From Pyrobaculum ferrireducens (GTDB lineage Archaea; Thermoproteota; Thermoprotei; Thermoproteales; Thermoproteaceae): a DNA stretch of 64,000 nucleotides. The notes under the pieces are model-generated. The model made no database searches and was not told where the DNA came from. It was given only the letters and a program-made list of their open reading frames with translations. Made by a program: the position numbers and the translations under genes. Location: NCBI RefSeq assembly GCF_000234805.1, contig NC_016645.1:1898391-1962390 (forward strand), in the 5' to 3' direction. Positions 46,402-55,140 of the stretch are shown here, in pieces; positions within the stretch are counted from its first letter, which is position 1, and the number at the start of each line of letters is the position of its first letter.

Positions 46402-46941
46402 ATGAAAGCCGGTGAGGAGCTCAGTATCCACGAGATTGAGAAGCTGGATCTCGGCGAGGACTTCAAGCTGGCTCTCTCCAGGGCCTTAAGCGGGGCGAAT
46501 GTGTACATAGTGGGGCCGCCTGGTAGCGGCAAAACCGCCATGTTGCGTAAGCTGGGCCTCTACCTCTCCAGATCGGGGAGGGGGGCCGCCTATGTAAAGC
46601 TGGAGTGGGCCAAGTACGGCTGGGGGCTTGGGGACTACTTGAAGCACTACGGCGCGAGGAATATAGGCCTCATAGGCGCGGAGGCCGGCGGCGACGTCGT
46701 GTTGCTAGACGATGGCGAGTTGCTGTGGAGCTACAGCTCGGCGTATAGAAACCTTGTGAGAGACGTCAGACAGAGACAGGTGGTAGCCGCCTTTAGAGAA
46801 ATAGATATGGACACGCTAACCATACTCTTCGGCGATGGGTTTACCATTTACCTCCAGCGGCAGGTAGCGGCGAGGCCTGTGGTCAAGGCTCCTCTTGGCC
46901 TCGGCTTTATTGGGAGAACTTCCGAAATTGTGGTGATTTAA
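46402..46941 (+). CDS. Small P-loop ATPase
   Basis: A 179-residue protein. Walker A is GPPGSGKTA near residue 38, a likely Walker B is VVLLDDGEL near 95. It lacks the C-terminal half of full AAA proteins, so it is a minimal ATPase. ATG about 25 bp after gttttttaac. Specific function unknown. Confidence 0.75.
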   Translation: MKAGEELSIHEIEKLDLGEDFKLALSRALSGANVYIVGPPGSGKTAMLRKLGLYLSRSGRGAAYVKLEWAKYGWGLGDYLKHYGARNIGLIGAEAGGDVVLLDDGELLWSYSSAYRNLVRDVRQRQVVAAFREIDMDTLTILFGDGFTIYLQRQVAARPVVKAPLGLGFIGRTSEIVVI

Positions 46942-47531
46942 CCGCCGAGGAGAATTGGGAGGAGTGCGACTAGGTTATTCAAGCCGTGTAGAGTCATCGA
47001 AGCGGTTATACCCCCTTTTTTAAAGGCGTAGGTCAGAACTAGCCCATAGGCGAAGTAGAGAGGTAGCAACGCCGCTGCGCCGTGAACCGCGGCGAAGATA
47101 AGCGAGTTGCCCATGTATCCCACAAGCTGGCCAGCTCTCTTCTCAAGCTCGGTGTAAAGCATGGCGCGGAAAATAGTCTCCTCCACCAGGGGAACCAGAA
47201 CCACCGCCGAGGTGAAGAAGTAGAGCCTCCACTGGGGGCATGTAGAGAGTGTCTGTATAAACACCTGGAGTAGCGAGTCGTATTGGCGGAGAAGCGGCTG
47301 CAGGATCAGCTCCAACCCCCACAGACCTGTGAATATCAAGAGAGAGATGGCGAAGTACTTGGGCCTAAATGCGAAGGGCCTTGCGTAGTAGATCAGTGGC
47401 GTAAGCACTAGATACGCCACTGCCAGAGACGCCGAGACGCAGTTAGGCGCCAAGAGCGCCGCCACGCCCATGGCTATGAACATCACTGGTATCGACAAGG
47501 CCAGCGCAACGAGGCGCACATATATAAACAA
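46938..47531 (-). CDS. CPBP-family intramembrane metalloprotease
   Basis: A 197-residue protein with about six membrane segments, related to CAAX prenyl proteases (Abi/CPBP). The motif EExxxR is VEETIFRAML, followed by the His motifs FAAVHG and LHGLNN; all catalytic residues are present. In archaea the substrate is unknown. Divergent from the hypothetical gene at 47551; the 3' end overlaps the ATPase gene by four bases. Confidence 0.88.
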   Translation of the reverse strand: MFIYVRLVALALSIPVMFIAMGVAALLAPNCVSASLAVAYLVLTPLIYYARPFAFRPKYFAISLLIFTGLWGLELILQPLLRQYDSLLQVFIQTLSTCPQWRLYFFTSAVVLVPLVEETIFRAMLYTELEKRAGQLVGYMGNSLIFAAVHGAAALLPLYFAYGLVLTYAFKKGGITASMTLHGLNNLVALLPILLGG

Positions 47532-47550
47532 CCCGTGGGTTATTTAAGCT

Positions 47551-48036
47551 GTGGAGATCCAAGTCGCCGCGTCTGCCGTGGGGAAGAAGAAGTTCTACAT
47601 CGACCTTACAAACTGGGGTAGGGTCGAGAGGTACCACAGACCCTTTCTAGTAAACGCCGGCTGGCCCGGCGGCCTCGCTACCGGCGTGTTAGATCTACGG
47701 ACATACATGGAGGAGGTTGCCGAGATATATAGAGAGGCTGTGGACGCGGTCGGTAGAGCAAATAGGAATTTTATAAAGACGGCTGGGAGGCTCTGGCTCC
47801 TGAGATTTGTACTGCCGACTAGGGTTGAGGCGGCCGCATCGGCGGTGAGAGAGGCCAGGGCCTACTGGGAGATCAAAACTCACGTCGAGAACGTACTTGG
47901 GAAGAGGTTCGACACGTGGGGCGAGGTGTACACCGGCAGGGCCGGCGTGGAGGTGAGAAACGGCGCGGTGTACGTAGGCGGGGCTCCATCTCTCGGCCAC
48001 ACATACCTCTGGCTGATCGGCGCGCTCAGCCTGTAG
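47551..48036 (+). CDS. Hypothetical protein, 161 residues
   Basis: Not recognised. It has an N-terminal strand region (GKKKFYIDLTNWGRVERYHR), a long central helix and a C-terminal AYVGGAP-like strand segment. GTG start about 22 bp after ggttatttaag. The last 11 bases overlap the convergent CinA-like gene. Confidence 0.7.
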   Translation: MEIQVAASAVGKKKFYIDLTNWGRVERYHRPFLVNAGWPGGLATGVLDLRTYMEEVAEIYREAVDAVGRANRNFIKTAGRLWLLRFVLPTRVEAAASAVREARAYWEIKTHVENVLGKRFDTWGEVYTGRAGVEVRNGAVYVGGAPSLGHTYLWLIGALSL

Positions 48037-48832
48037 AGACGGCGGCCCGCTCGCCGTGCCGCAATTTGATAAGCTCCACGAGCCTCCCCGCCGCCCTCTC
48101 CACAAGCGCCTCGGCCTCCTCTCTACTCCCCGCGCTGGCATAGATGTGTATATGTAGAAGCGGCGCATCCACCTCAAACCCCTTGGGGTGCGACTTGACG
48201 TATACCCTAGGGTCGATCCTCATAACCTCCCTGATTAGAGGCGCCGCGTCGGCCTCGGGCACCCCCCTCACCACGACCACCCTCTCCGAGAAGTAGACAG
48301 GCGGCCCTCGTTCCCTCAGCAGAGGCTCGACGTGGCTCTCGAAGATAGCCTCCATCTCCCTGGGGACCCCCGGCAGGATGACTACAACTTTACCGCCAAT
48401 CTCGTAGAGGATGCCGGGGGCTGTCCCCACCGGGTTGGGCAACGGCTTGGCGCCGGGCGGCATCATCGCCATCTTGATCCTCTCCTGTGTGAGGGGGTAG
48501 CCGCGGGCTTCGTACTTCTCCCTAACCATCCTCAGCGCCTCCTCGTTAACCACAGGCTCGGCGCCTACCGCCTTGCAGAAGGCCAGGTTTGTAATGTCGT
48601 CAGGAGTGGGTCCCAGCCCCCCAGTTGATACGACCACATCCGCCCTATCCACAGCCTCTCTAAAAGCCTCCACTATGTCGCCCTCCTCGTCCGGCACGAC
48701 GAGTATCCGCCTCACTGCGTAGCCGAGAAAAGTCAACTTGCTTGCGAGCCACGCCGCGTTGGTGTTGACCACCCTCCCGATGAGCAACTCATTTCCGATC
48801 GACAGAATCCAGGCGACGCCTTTATGCATCAC
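48026..48832 (-). CDS. CinA-like/MoaB-domain protein
   Basis: MoCF-binding domain protein of the CinA N-terminal type. Seen: SIGNELLIGRVVNTNAAWLA, VVSTGGLGPTPDDITN, and PGVPREMEAI. The C-terminal NMN deamidase domain of bacterial CinA is absent; the protein ends at 268 residues, as in other archaeal forms. The probable activity is nucleotide pyrophosphatase-like or molybdopterin-binding. It follows the EamA transporter gene by 6 bp on the same strand. Confidence 0.88.
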   Translation of the reverse strand: MMHKGVAWILSIGNELLIGRVVNTNAAWLASKLTFLGYAVRRILVVPDEEGDIVEAFREAVDRADVVVSTGGLGPTPDDITNLAFCKAVGAEPVVNEEALRMVREKYEARGYPLTQERIKMAMMPPGAKPLPNPVGTAPGILYEIGGKVVVILPGVPREMEAIFESHVEPLLRERGPPVYFSERVVVVRGVPEADAAPLIREVMRIDPRVYVKSHPKGFEVDAPLLHIHIYASAGSREEAEALVERAAGRLVELIKLRHGERAAVSTG

Positions 48833-48838
48833 AGCTAG

Positions 48839-49717
48839 TTAGGTAGTGGATTTAAGCTCTTCCCTAATAACCAGCACGAGCCCGAGCAGGGTGATCAAGA
48901 CGCCGAGGGCTTGCAGGGGGATTTCCAGCGACCCCAGAAGCGGGGCGGCGACGTGGACGGCGCCCCTCGGCACCTCGCCCAGGATCGGTATAGCGAGTAG
49001 CGTGGCTCCCACGGGCTCCCCCAGGGTGCTCGCCGCTATCGTCACCGCTCTGTATCTGCCGAGCAGAAAGTTAAAGACTGTGTGGCCCAGCATCATTGGT
49101 ATAGACGCTATGAGGAGAAACATTACAAATACATAGGCGTTATACGCAACCATGTTGCTCCCCAGAGACAGGCCCACTACTAGGGAGATAAGCGCGGCGA
49201 CGCCGTAGGCCACGGCGGCGTATCCCAAAGTCCCCACCGACGTCCTGACGACTCTCCCCAGCGCTAGGTAGCCCGCGAAGGAGGCCGCGCCGATTAGGGC
49301 AAGGACGTTGCCCAAGAGGCCTCCTGGCGAGAACGTGATAAATATGCTACCCACCACGGCCAGCAGAACGCCGGCGGCGGTTGCGCCGCCAACTCTCTCC
49401 CCGATGTGCCTCGATAGAAACAGCATAAGGACTGGGTGGATGTTGACGAGGGTGGTGCTGGCCGCCACTGTGGTTAGGAATAGGGAGGGGATCCAGCTGA
49501 GGAAGTGCACAGCCAGCAACACGCCGGAGAGGGCTGAGTACATGAGGGCGCGGCCCCTCGGCAAGCCCAGCCCCCTCCACGACCCGAGCATGAGCACTAT
49601 GGCTGTGGCGAAGGCCAGCCGCCAGAAGGTGATCGCCACCGGGTCGGCGGGTGTCAGCCTAATTAAAATCGCCGCGCTGGAGATGGCCAGTATGCCGACG
49701 GGCAGGAGCCAGAGCAC
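48839..49717 (-). CDS. EamA/DMT-family transporter
   Basis: A 292-residue membrane protein with about ten helices in two repeated EamA halves. Typical residues include ITFWRLAFATAIVL in helix 2 and GAASFAGYLALGRVV at the start of the second half, then the ending LGEPVGATLLAIPILGEVP. The substrate is unknown. Divergent from the peroxiredoxin gene; the two share a short AT-rich region. Confidence 0.88.
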   Translation of the reverse strand: MLWLLPVGILAISSAAILIRLTPADPVAITFWRLAFATAIVLMLGSWRGLGLPRGRALMYSALSGVLLAVHFLSWIPSLFLTTVAASTTLVNIHPVLMLFLSRHIGERVGGATAAGVLLAVVGSIFITFSPGGLLGNVLALIGAASFAGYLALGRVVRTSVGTLGYAAVAYGVAALISLVVGLSLGSNMVAYNAYVFVMFLLIASIPMMLGHTVFNFLLGRYRAVTIAASTLGEPVGATLLAIPILGEVPRGAVHVAAPLLGSLEIPLQALGVLITLLGLVLVIREELKSTT

Positions 49718-49762
49718 GTTACTATGCCTAAATCCTTATTTATACACATCAAGTCGACAGAT

Positions 49763-50176
49763 ATGAAGTTTCCCGAGTTGGAACTCACGGCGCACACCGG
49801 CGAGATCGTCGCCCCGGCCAGGGCGCCCAAGGCCGTGGTCTACTTCTTCCCCAAGGCGTTTACCACAGGTTGCACCAGGGAGACTATACGCTTTAACGAG
49901 CTCTACGACAAGTTCCGCGAAAAGGGATACGAGGTCTTCGGCGTCTCCACCGACAGCGTCGAGACTTTGAAAAAATTCGCCGAGAAATACGGCGTTAGGT
50001 TTAAACTACTAAGCGACAAGGGGGGCCGCCTCGCCTCTCAACTCGGCATTTTGAGGCCAACGGGGACGGCGGAGCGCGTCACCTACATACTAAACGGGGG
50101 AGAGGTGGTGCACGTGCTGAGGGGACTCAAGTCGGCGGACGAACACGCCGACCGCGCCCTGGAGTTGGCCAAATGA
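49763..50176 (+). CDS. Peroxiredoxin (BCP/PrxQ type)
   Basis: Thiol peroxidase reducing H2O2 and organic peroxides. The peroxidatic Cys lies in FTTGCTRETIRF; no resolving Cys is seen close after it, so it may act as a 1-Cys enzyme. I chose ATG 49763 (MKFPELEL) because it lies about 25 bp after ttatttatac; the frame extends to 49724. It overlaps the TusA-like gene by four bases. Confidence 0.9.
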   Translation: MKFPELELTAHTGEIVAPARAPKAVVYFFPKAFTTGCTRETIRFNELYDKFREKGYEVFGVSTDSVETLKKFAEKYGVRFKLLSDKGGRLASQLGILRPTGTAERVTYILNGGEVVHVLRGLKSADEHADRALELAK

Positions 50177-50406
50177 AAATTTACGAGATCAAGGGGCCCT
50201 GTCCCGAACTAGGCATGACCCTGGCCAGACTCGTGGCAGAGCTGGGAGAGGGGGAGGAGGCCAAGCTTGTAAGCAGGTGGCGCTACGTATTAAGCGACTT
50301 GAAGAGCGTGGCGGGGGACATGGGGATAGAGATAGTCTCCGTGGAGGAGCGCGGCGACTTAGTCGAAGTTTTGGTTAGAAGGCGAGGACAAGGTCGGCGT
50401 CCCTAG
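50173..50406 (+). CDS. TusA-like sulfur carrier protein
   Basis: A 77-residue protein with the TusA/SirA fold. The motif GPCPELGMTLARLVAEL has the conserved CP pair, whose Cys carries persulfide in the family. It is coupled to the peroxiredoxin gene and convergent with a DsrE-like gene, a grouping that fits sulfur trafficking. Confidence 0.8.
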   Translation: MKIYEIKGPCPELGMTLARLVAELGEGEEAKLVSRWRYVLSDLKSVAGDMGIEIVSVEERGDLVEVLVRRRGQGRRP

Positions 50407-50764
50407 CCAAGGCGAGGAAAGTCAGAGATCCCGCCACGGCGACGCCGTCCATGGGCGTCACGCCGAGCATTTTCGTCACCGGCTCGTCCACGTAGACATA
50501 GACGCCGCTTCTCAGACACTCGGCGGCGAGTTCCTCAAGCCTCTTAGCGCCGATCTTCCTCATTTTCCACCTTATGTAAAGAGAGGCGAGCAGGGGAAGG
50601 CCTATGAGCCTACTCCTCGGCCGTCTGCTGAAGATCAACGCCCCGAGCCCCGTGGCGAATAGGTGGACCTCATACCCAAGCGCCCTGGCCGATAAGGCGA
50701 TAACCAGGGCGTGGTAGGCGCGGGCGATGTCGTTGTCGGCCAGCATTATCACAGCCTTAGGCAT
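50375..50764 (-). CDS. DsrE/DsrF-like protein
   Basis: About 129 residues with the DsrE fold: AVIMLADNDIARAYHALVIAL, broken by the loop, then ALGYEVHLFATGLGAL and a late GVYVYVDEP. Family members pass sulfur between proteins; the Cys here is in AECLRSGVYV. Start at ATG 50764, about 20 bp from tatatatt. The 3' end overlaps the TusA-like gene by 32 bases in the opposite strand. Confidence 0.8.
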   Translation of the reverse strand: MPKAVIMLADNDIARAYHALVIALSARALGYEVHLFATGLGALIFSRRPRSRLIGLPLLASLYIRWKMRKIGAKRLEELAAECLRSGVYVYVDEPVTKMLGVTPMDGVAVAGSLTFLALARDADLVLAF

Positions 50765-50816
50765 AAATACCACCCACCTCTGGAATATATAGGTGATGTG
50801 CCAATGCAGGCGGCGA

Positions 50817-51491
50817 TTAGGTGGCCGATGACCTGCCGGCTGATCTATAAGAGGGGCACCTCTCTCCTATAGGACACACGCCGCATCTGGGATCCCTCGC
50901 CTTGCATACATACCTGCCGAATTGTATCAGCTTCAGGTGTATCTCTAGGTAGCGCTCGGGGGGGACCATCTCCATGAACCACCTGCTGATTTGTCCATAT
51001 CTGTCGCCGACCCCCCAGCGCTTTGCTATACGTGTGATGTGCGTGTCCACGGGGAAAGCCGGCAGGCCTAGGTTTACCAACACCACGTCAGCCGTCTTCT
51101 CCCCCACACCCGGCAGGCTTAGGAGGAGTCTCCTAGCCTCCCCGGGCCCCATCTCGACAAGCCTCTGGGGGGTAATGCCGAGCTTTATGAAGGCGTCAGC
51201 CAGCGCCTTCAGATTGCGCGCCCTCTGCCGGTGCATGCCGGCGGGCCTAATTAACTCCTCCAACTCCTCCGTGGACAGCGCCAGCAACGCCTCAGGCGTC
51301 ACGCCCCCCAGCCTCTTCTTTAGATTTGTAAAGGCGCGGAAGGCGTTCTTATCCGACGTGTTTTGGCTCAACACCACGGCCACTAGGAGCTCGAAGAGGT
51401 TGCCCCCCTCTCTCCAGACGACGGGGGCGACGAACTCCTCCAGCCGTAGCTCCACGGCCTTGTCTACCAGCTTTATGAACTCGGAGGACAT
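50817..51491 (-). CDS. nth: Endonuclease III (DNA glycosylase/AP lyase)
   Basis: Base-excision repair enzyme, 224 residues. The helix-hairpin-helix is LPGVGEKTADVV with the catalytic Lys, and the catalytic Asp lies in PVDTHITRIA. The [4Fe-4S] loop is C-x6-C-x2-C-x5-C (CKARDPRCGVCPIGERC). The Lys separates it from the MIG mismatch glycosylases, in which it is replaced by Tyr. Confidence 0.95.
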   Translation of the reverse strand: MSSEFIKLVDKAVELRLEEFVAPVVWREGGNLFELLVAVVLSQNTSDKNAFRAFTNLKKRLGGVTPEALLALSTEELEELIRPAGMHRQRARNLKALADAFIKLGITPQRLVEMGPGEARRLLLSLPGVGEKTADVVLVNLGLPAFPVDTHITRIAKRWGVGDRYGQISRWFMEMVPPERYLEIHLKLIQFGRYVCKARDPRCGVCPIGERCPSYRSAGRSSAT

Positions 51492-51536
51492 GGTGTTGTG
51501 TCCATAGGCCTTATATAACTCTGACGCCGTGGCTAC

Positions 51537-52034
51537 GTGGACGAGGTCAGGTTTTCGTTGCGCAAGTCGGATTTCGACAGATTTGCCGAGAGGCTGGGCG
51601 TCAACGCGGAGGAGTTGCTGTCTGCGCTGAAGGCCGAGGTGGTTAAGGTGGGGCCTGGCTTTAGGTATGTCATCGACATGGAGAACTTCTTCTATTTTGT
51701 CGTGTCGCGGATAGTCACGGCGGCGCAGAAGAGGGAGGAGCCTCCCCGCCAGGTCACGCTCGAGATGTTTGAAGAAGCTCTCAATAAGGCTGTGGACAGG
51801 CTGGCGGGGGCCAGTGGATACGCCAAGCTTGTGGAGGTGAGGAACGCGGTGGCCCAGGAGCTGGCGATTAGGGAAGAGGACTTCGCCAGGTGGCTCTCCG
51901 AGTTGCTTCAGGTGAGGAGGGGGGCCTACGTGTTGCTGGAGGGAGGCGATCTTAAGGTGCAGATAGGCGCCAAGAAGTACGGCTTTATAAAAAGGGTGGA
52001 GAAGAGAGCCGTAGCCGAGGTGACGTACTATTAG
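51537..52034 (+). CDS. Hypothetical protein, 165 residues
   Basis: A soluble helical protein of unknown function, starting VRFSLRKSDFDRFAERLG and ending with a beta segment (GGDLKVQIGAKKYGFI). No known domain. GTG start about 22 bp after ccttatataac, so it is leaderless. It is followed 43 bp later by an ATPase gene with its own TATA box. Confidence 0.75.
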   Translation: MDEVRFSLRKSDFDRFAERLGVNAEELLSALKAEVVKVGPGFRYVIDMENFFYFVVSRIVTAAQKREEPPRQVTLEMFEEALNKAVDRLAGASGYAKLVEVRNAVAQELAIREEDFARWLSELLQVRRGAYVLLEGGDLKVQIGAKKYGFIKRVEKRAVAEVTYY

Positions 52035-52077
52035 TAAGATACCTCCCCATCTTATTTAACGGTAGTTATAATAAGAC

Positions 52078-52866
52078 GTGAGTTTAAACGGTTGCTCTAT
52101 CCCGAAGTGGCCGGTGGCGGGGGAGGCATATAGGCTGGGCGGCAGGTCTTGGCAGAGGGCTGTTGAGTCGCTTGTAAAGCTGACGTCGGCGTTTCCCATG
52201 GCCGTCCTCCTGGGAAGGGCCGGCATGGGGAAGTCCCAGGTGGCTTACGAGGTGTGTAAAAAGACTAGCTGTATATACGTCGACTTGACGGAGGTGGGCG
52301 AGAGGAGTATGGCCAACATCGCGGCGATCGTCGCGTGGAGGCTTTTGTCTAGATACGGGGATAGGGGAGGCGCGAAGAACAGAATAGTGGAGGTCTATAG
52401 GAAGTTCGGCTACGAGGGGCTTGCGTCGCTCGCCAGGGGGGACCCCGCGTGGACTCTGAGATCAGCGCTGGAGCTGGCCGGCACGAGGACGGTGGTGGTG
52501 CTGGACGAGCTCCTACCCTCGGCGGAGGACCCCAAATTCTTCGAGGTGGCCTACATAATGCACAGGATAAGGAACATGAACCTGCCCAACTCCTCGTTTC
52601 TAGTGACCATGTTGCCTGAGGTTTATGAGAAGATTGTGGAGCGCATACCCCCGCTCGGCAACTTCTTCATCCACATCACTGTACAGTTGCCAGACGTAAT
52701 CCCCGAGGAGGAGGTTGAGGACATCGTCTCGGCCTACTGCCCGGAGAAGGCAGAGCTGGCTCGTAAAATCGTCGCCGAAAGACCCGACATAACTGTGCGC
52801 GAGTTGTTGCTGGAGCTCAACAACATGCCCTCGAGGAGATACGTAGAGCTTGTACCGGCGGATTAG
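52078..52866 (+). CDS. ORC/AAA-like P-loop ATPase
   Basis: A 262-residue protein with Walker A GRAGMGKSQ near residue 45 and Walker B VVVLDELLP near 142. The C-terminal part (PEEEVEDIVSAYCPEKAELARKIV, broken here) looks like the lid of archaeal AAA/STAND ATPases. No winged helix is seen. GTG start about 25 bp after cttatttaac. Role unknown. Confidence 0.78.
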   Translation: MSLNGCSIPKWPVAGEAYRLGGRSWQRAVESLVKLTSAFPMAVLLGRAGMGKSQVAYEVCKKTSCIYVDLTEVGERSMANIAAIVAWRLLSRYGDRGGAKNRIVEVYRKFGYEGLASLARGDPAWTLRSALELAGTRTVVVLDELLPSAEDPKFFEVAYIMHRIRNMNLPNSSFLVTMLPEVYEKIVERIPPLGNFFIHITVQLPDVIPEEEVEDIVSAYCPEKAELARKIVAERPDITVRELLLELNNMPSRRYVELVPAD

Positions 52867-52988
52867 AGGAGCCCCTTTCCACACCTACATCGAGGCTTAA
52901 GCCAGCCGCCGCCCCCGAGGGCGATTAGCCAGAGGGTTGAGTCGTTAGTTTGTTGTTAACTGTTAAATGTAGATACGATGCCACACGT

Positions 52989-54467
52989 ATGATTAGGTCG
53001 GAGACGGTGAAGCAGATTTTGGAGCATTACAGAGTTGTCTGGGCGCTGAGCCACGCCCAGGGGCTCATGGGGTGGGACTCGGAGACCTACATGCCGGAGG
53101 AGGGGATTAAGGGGAGGGCTGTGGCTAGGGCGGAGATTGCCCAGCTTATTCAGAGGTTTATGCTTGACGAGAAGTTTGTCAAGTTGGTGGAGAAGGCGGA
53201 GGAGGAGAGAGATCTCACAGAGGTGGAGAGGGGAGTTGTGAGGGTTTTGAGACGGGACTTGAGGTTCTACCAGAGGGTGCCTCCCGAGGTTGTGAAGGAG
53301 TTTGCCAAGGTCACGTCGGAGGCCTTCGTGGCGTGGAGGGGCGCGAAGGAGAAGGCGAAGTTCGAGCTCTTCGCCCCCTACCTAGAGAAGATTGTGGAGC
53401 TGTCGCGGGTTATTGCGGATAAGCTGGGCTACGAGGAGCATCCCTACGACGCGCTTCTGGATTTATACGAGGAGGGCCTCACGTCGAGGGACGTGGAGGC
53501 CGTGTTCTCGGTGCTTGAGCCCGGGGTGAAGAGGCTACTGGCGAGGCTGGAGTCCGCCGGCTGGCCGAAAAGACACCCGCTTGAGGAGGTGCCCTACGAG
53601 AGGTCTAGGGTGGAGGCGGCTATAATGGAGGTGCTCGAGCTGGTGGGGTACCCCAAGGGGAGGTTTAGAGTGGATGTGTCGCCGCATCCATTTACCATAG
53701 GCATTACGACACCTTTCGACGTGAGGATTACGGTGAGGTACAGAGGGGTGGATTTTAAAGAGCCTCTCTTCTCGGCGCTTCACGAATACGGCCACGCCCT
53801 CTACGAGCTAAACATAGACGAGTCTCTTGCCATGACGCCGGTGGGCACCGGCGTGTCTCTAGGCGTCCACGAGAGCCAGTCGAGATTTATGGAAAACGTG
53901 GTCGGCAGAAGCCGGGAGTTCGTGGGCAAGGCGGCGCCCATACTACGCAGGCACCTTGACTTCCTCTCGAAGTACTCAGACGACGATCTCTTCTACTACT
54001 TCAACGTGGTGAGGCCCAGCTTAATAAGGACGGAGGCGGACGAGGTTACCTACAACCTCCACATCCTGCTCCGCTACAGGCTGGAGCGGCTCCTCATAAC
54101 GGGGGAGGTTAAGGTCCGGCAGTTGCCTGAGCTTTGGAATGAGGAGATGGACCGCCTGCTGGGGGTGAGGCCGAGGAACGACGCGGAGGGCGTTCTTCAA
54201 GATGTGCATTGGAGCCACGGCTCCATCGGCTACTTCCCCACCTACACCCTGGGCAACGTGGTGGCCGCCATGATATACTTCAAACATGGGAGGGTGAGGG
54301 AGCTCGTCGCTGAGGGCAACTTCGCCGCCCTTAAGGACTACCTCAGAGAAAGGATACACAGGTGGGGGAGCGTGTACCCGCCGAAGGAGCTCCTTGTTAA
54401 GAGCTTCGGCGAGGCCTACAACGCCGAGTACCTGATCAGCTACCTAGAGCAGAAGTATAGGGGTTAG
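52989..54467 (+). CDS. M32 metallocarboxypeptidase
   Basis: Zinc (or cobalt) carboxypeptidase of the Taq/Pfu type, about 492 residues. The active-site motif is ALHEYGHALYE with HExxH, followed by the third ligand Glu in GVHESQSRFMEN and the family motif IRTEADEVTYNLHI. It removes C-terminal residues from peptides. I chose ATG 52989 because ttaaatg lies about 25 bp upstream; the frame extends to 52950. Confidence 0.93.
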   Translation: MIRSETVKQILEHYRVVWALSHAQGLMGWDSETYMPEEGIKGRAVARAEIAQLIQRFMLDEKFVKLVEKAEEERDLTEVERGVVRVLRRDLRFYQRVPPEVVKEFAKVTSEAFVAWRGAKEKAKFELFAPYLEKIVELSRVIADKLGYEEHPYDALLDLYEEGLTSRDVEAVFSVLEPGVKRLLARLESAGWPKRHPLEEVPYERSRVEAAIMEVLELVGYPKGRFRVDVSPHPFTIGITTPFDVRITVRYRGVDFKEPLFSALHEYGHALYELNIDESLAMTPVGTGVSLGVHESQSRFMENVVGRSREFVGKAAPILRRHLDFLSKYSDDDLFYYFNVVRPSLIRTEADEVTYNLHILLRYRLERLLITGEVKVRQLPELWNEEMDRLLGVRPRNDAEGVLQDVHWSHGSIGYFPTYTLGNVVAAMIYFKHGRVRELVAEGNFAALKDYLRERIHRWGSVYPPKELLVKSFGEAYNAEYLISYLEQKYRG

Positions 54468-55102
54468 CACACCTTGCAGAGAGGCGCCAGCGCGGTGCAG
54501 ACGTCGGACTCGGCTCGGTACTTCGCCTCTTTATTTAGAAACGTACCCCAGGCCAGCTCGTAGTCGGCAACCTCTACCTTTTTCAGCATCTCCTCTATAC
54601 GCGGCGTGCGCTCATCTACCAGGCCGGCGCGCCTAGCCTCCTGGATTACGTAGTTGTTTAGCCCCACCCTCGCCCTGAAGAGGAGGTAGGTTGCCGCGTC
54701 GCAGTGATCGCGTAGCTTGACTACCCTCCCGTCGAAGTACAGGGGCCGCCCCAGCTTGACGGTCAGCTCGGCGGAGGCCTGCGCGGCTAGGACGCTGATG
54801 ATTTTAAAGGTGCGGCCGCCGTAGGGGGTGTGTCTGAGGAAGAGGAGGTTTATCTCGTCGCTTACGACGTGGGCGTGGTCCGCTCCGTGCGTCGAGGCCA
54901 GGGCCTTGGCTACTTCGACTAATGCGTTGTGCACTGCGCGGCTCCGGGGAGGGGGGAAGTCTCTCAGCCGCTTTCCGAAGCCTACGCCGTCTAGCCTAAC
55001 GGCGAATGGTATTGAGGCGGGCTCGCAGACGGCCTCCCTCTCTCTGTACCTCATCTCGAGGATGCGTGGGTTTTCCGCCAGTAGCCTCTTGAGGGAGTCC
55101 AC
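54464..55102 (-). CDS. Thg1-like protein (tRNA 3'-5' polymerase)
   Basis: Member of the Thg1/TLP family, which adds nucleotides to RNA 5' ends. The metal Asp lies in AVRLDGVGF and the second acidic motif is VVSDEINLLF. The tail HCDAATYLLFRARVGLNN matches the tRNA-binding half. About 212 residues from GTG 55102; the frame extends upstream but the extension crosses the shared promoter. Archaeal TLPs repair truncated tRNA 5' ends in other species; the function here is inferred. Confidence 0.85.
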   Translation of the reverse strand: MDSLKRLLAENPRILEMRYREREAVCEPASIPFAVRLDGVGFGKRLRDFPPPRSRAVHNALVEVAKALASTHGADHAHVVSDEINLLFLRHTPYGGRTFKIISVLAAQASAELTVKLGRPLYFDGRVVKLRDHCDAATYLLFRARVGLNNYVIQEARRAGLVDERTPRIEEMLKKVEVADYELAWGTFLNKEAKYRAESDVCTALAPLCKVC

Positions 55103-55114
55103 GACTATTAACTG

Positions 55115-55125
55115 TTTTAAAATAT
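55115..55125. promoter_or_regulatory. TATA box shared by divergent Thg1-like and coaD genes
   Basis: The near-symmetric block ttttaaaatat lies about 18 bp from GTG 55102 on the minus strand and 20-26 bp from GTG 55141 on the plus strand. No other TATA-like sequence lies between the two starts. Confidence 0.5.
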
Positions 55126-55140
55126 GGATCGCTTCGTTTC

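Noticed and set aside
50782-50846. GTGATGT, CCGATGA and CTGA near the nth 3' end as a C/D box RNA
   Set aside because: The C box is wrong at its last base, the D guide is only eight nt and the region overlaps nth and the DsrE promoter.
51060-51130. Mismatch glycosylase MIG instead of endonuclease III
   Set aside because: The catalytic Lys of endonuclease III is present in LPGVGEKTADV.
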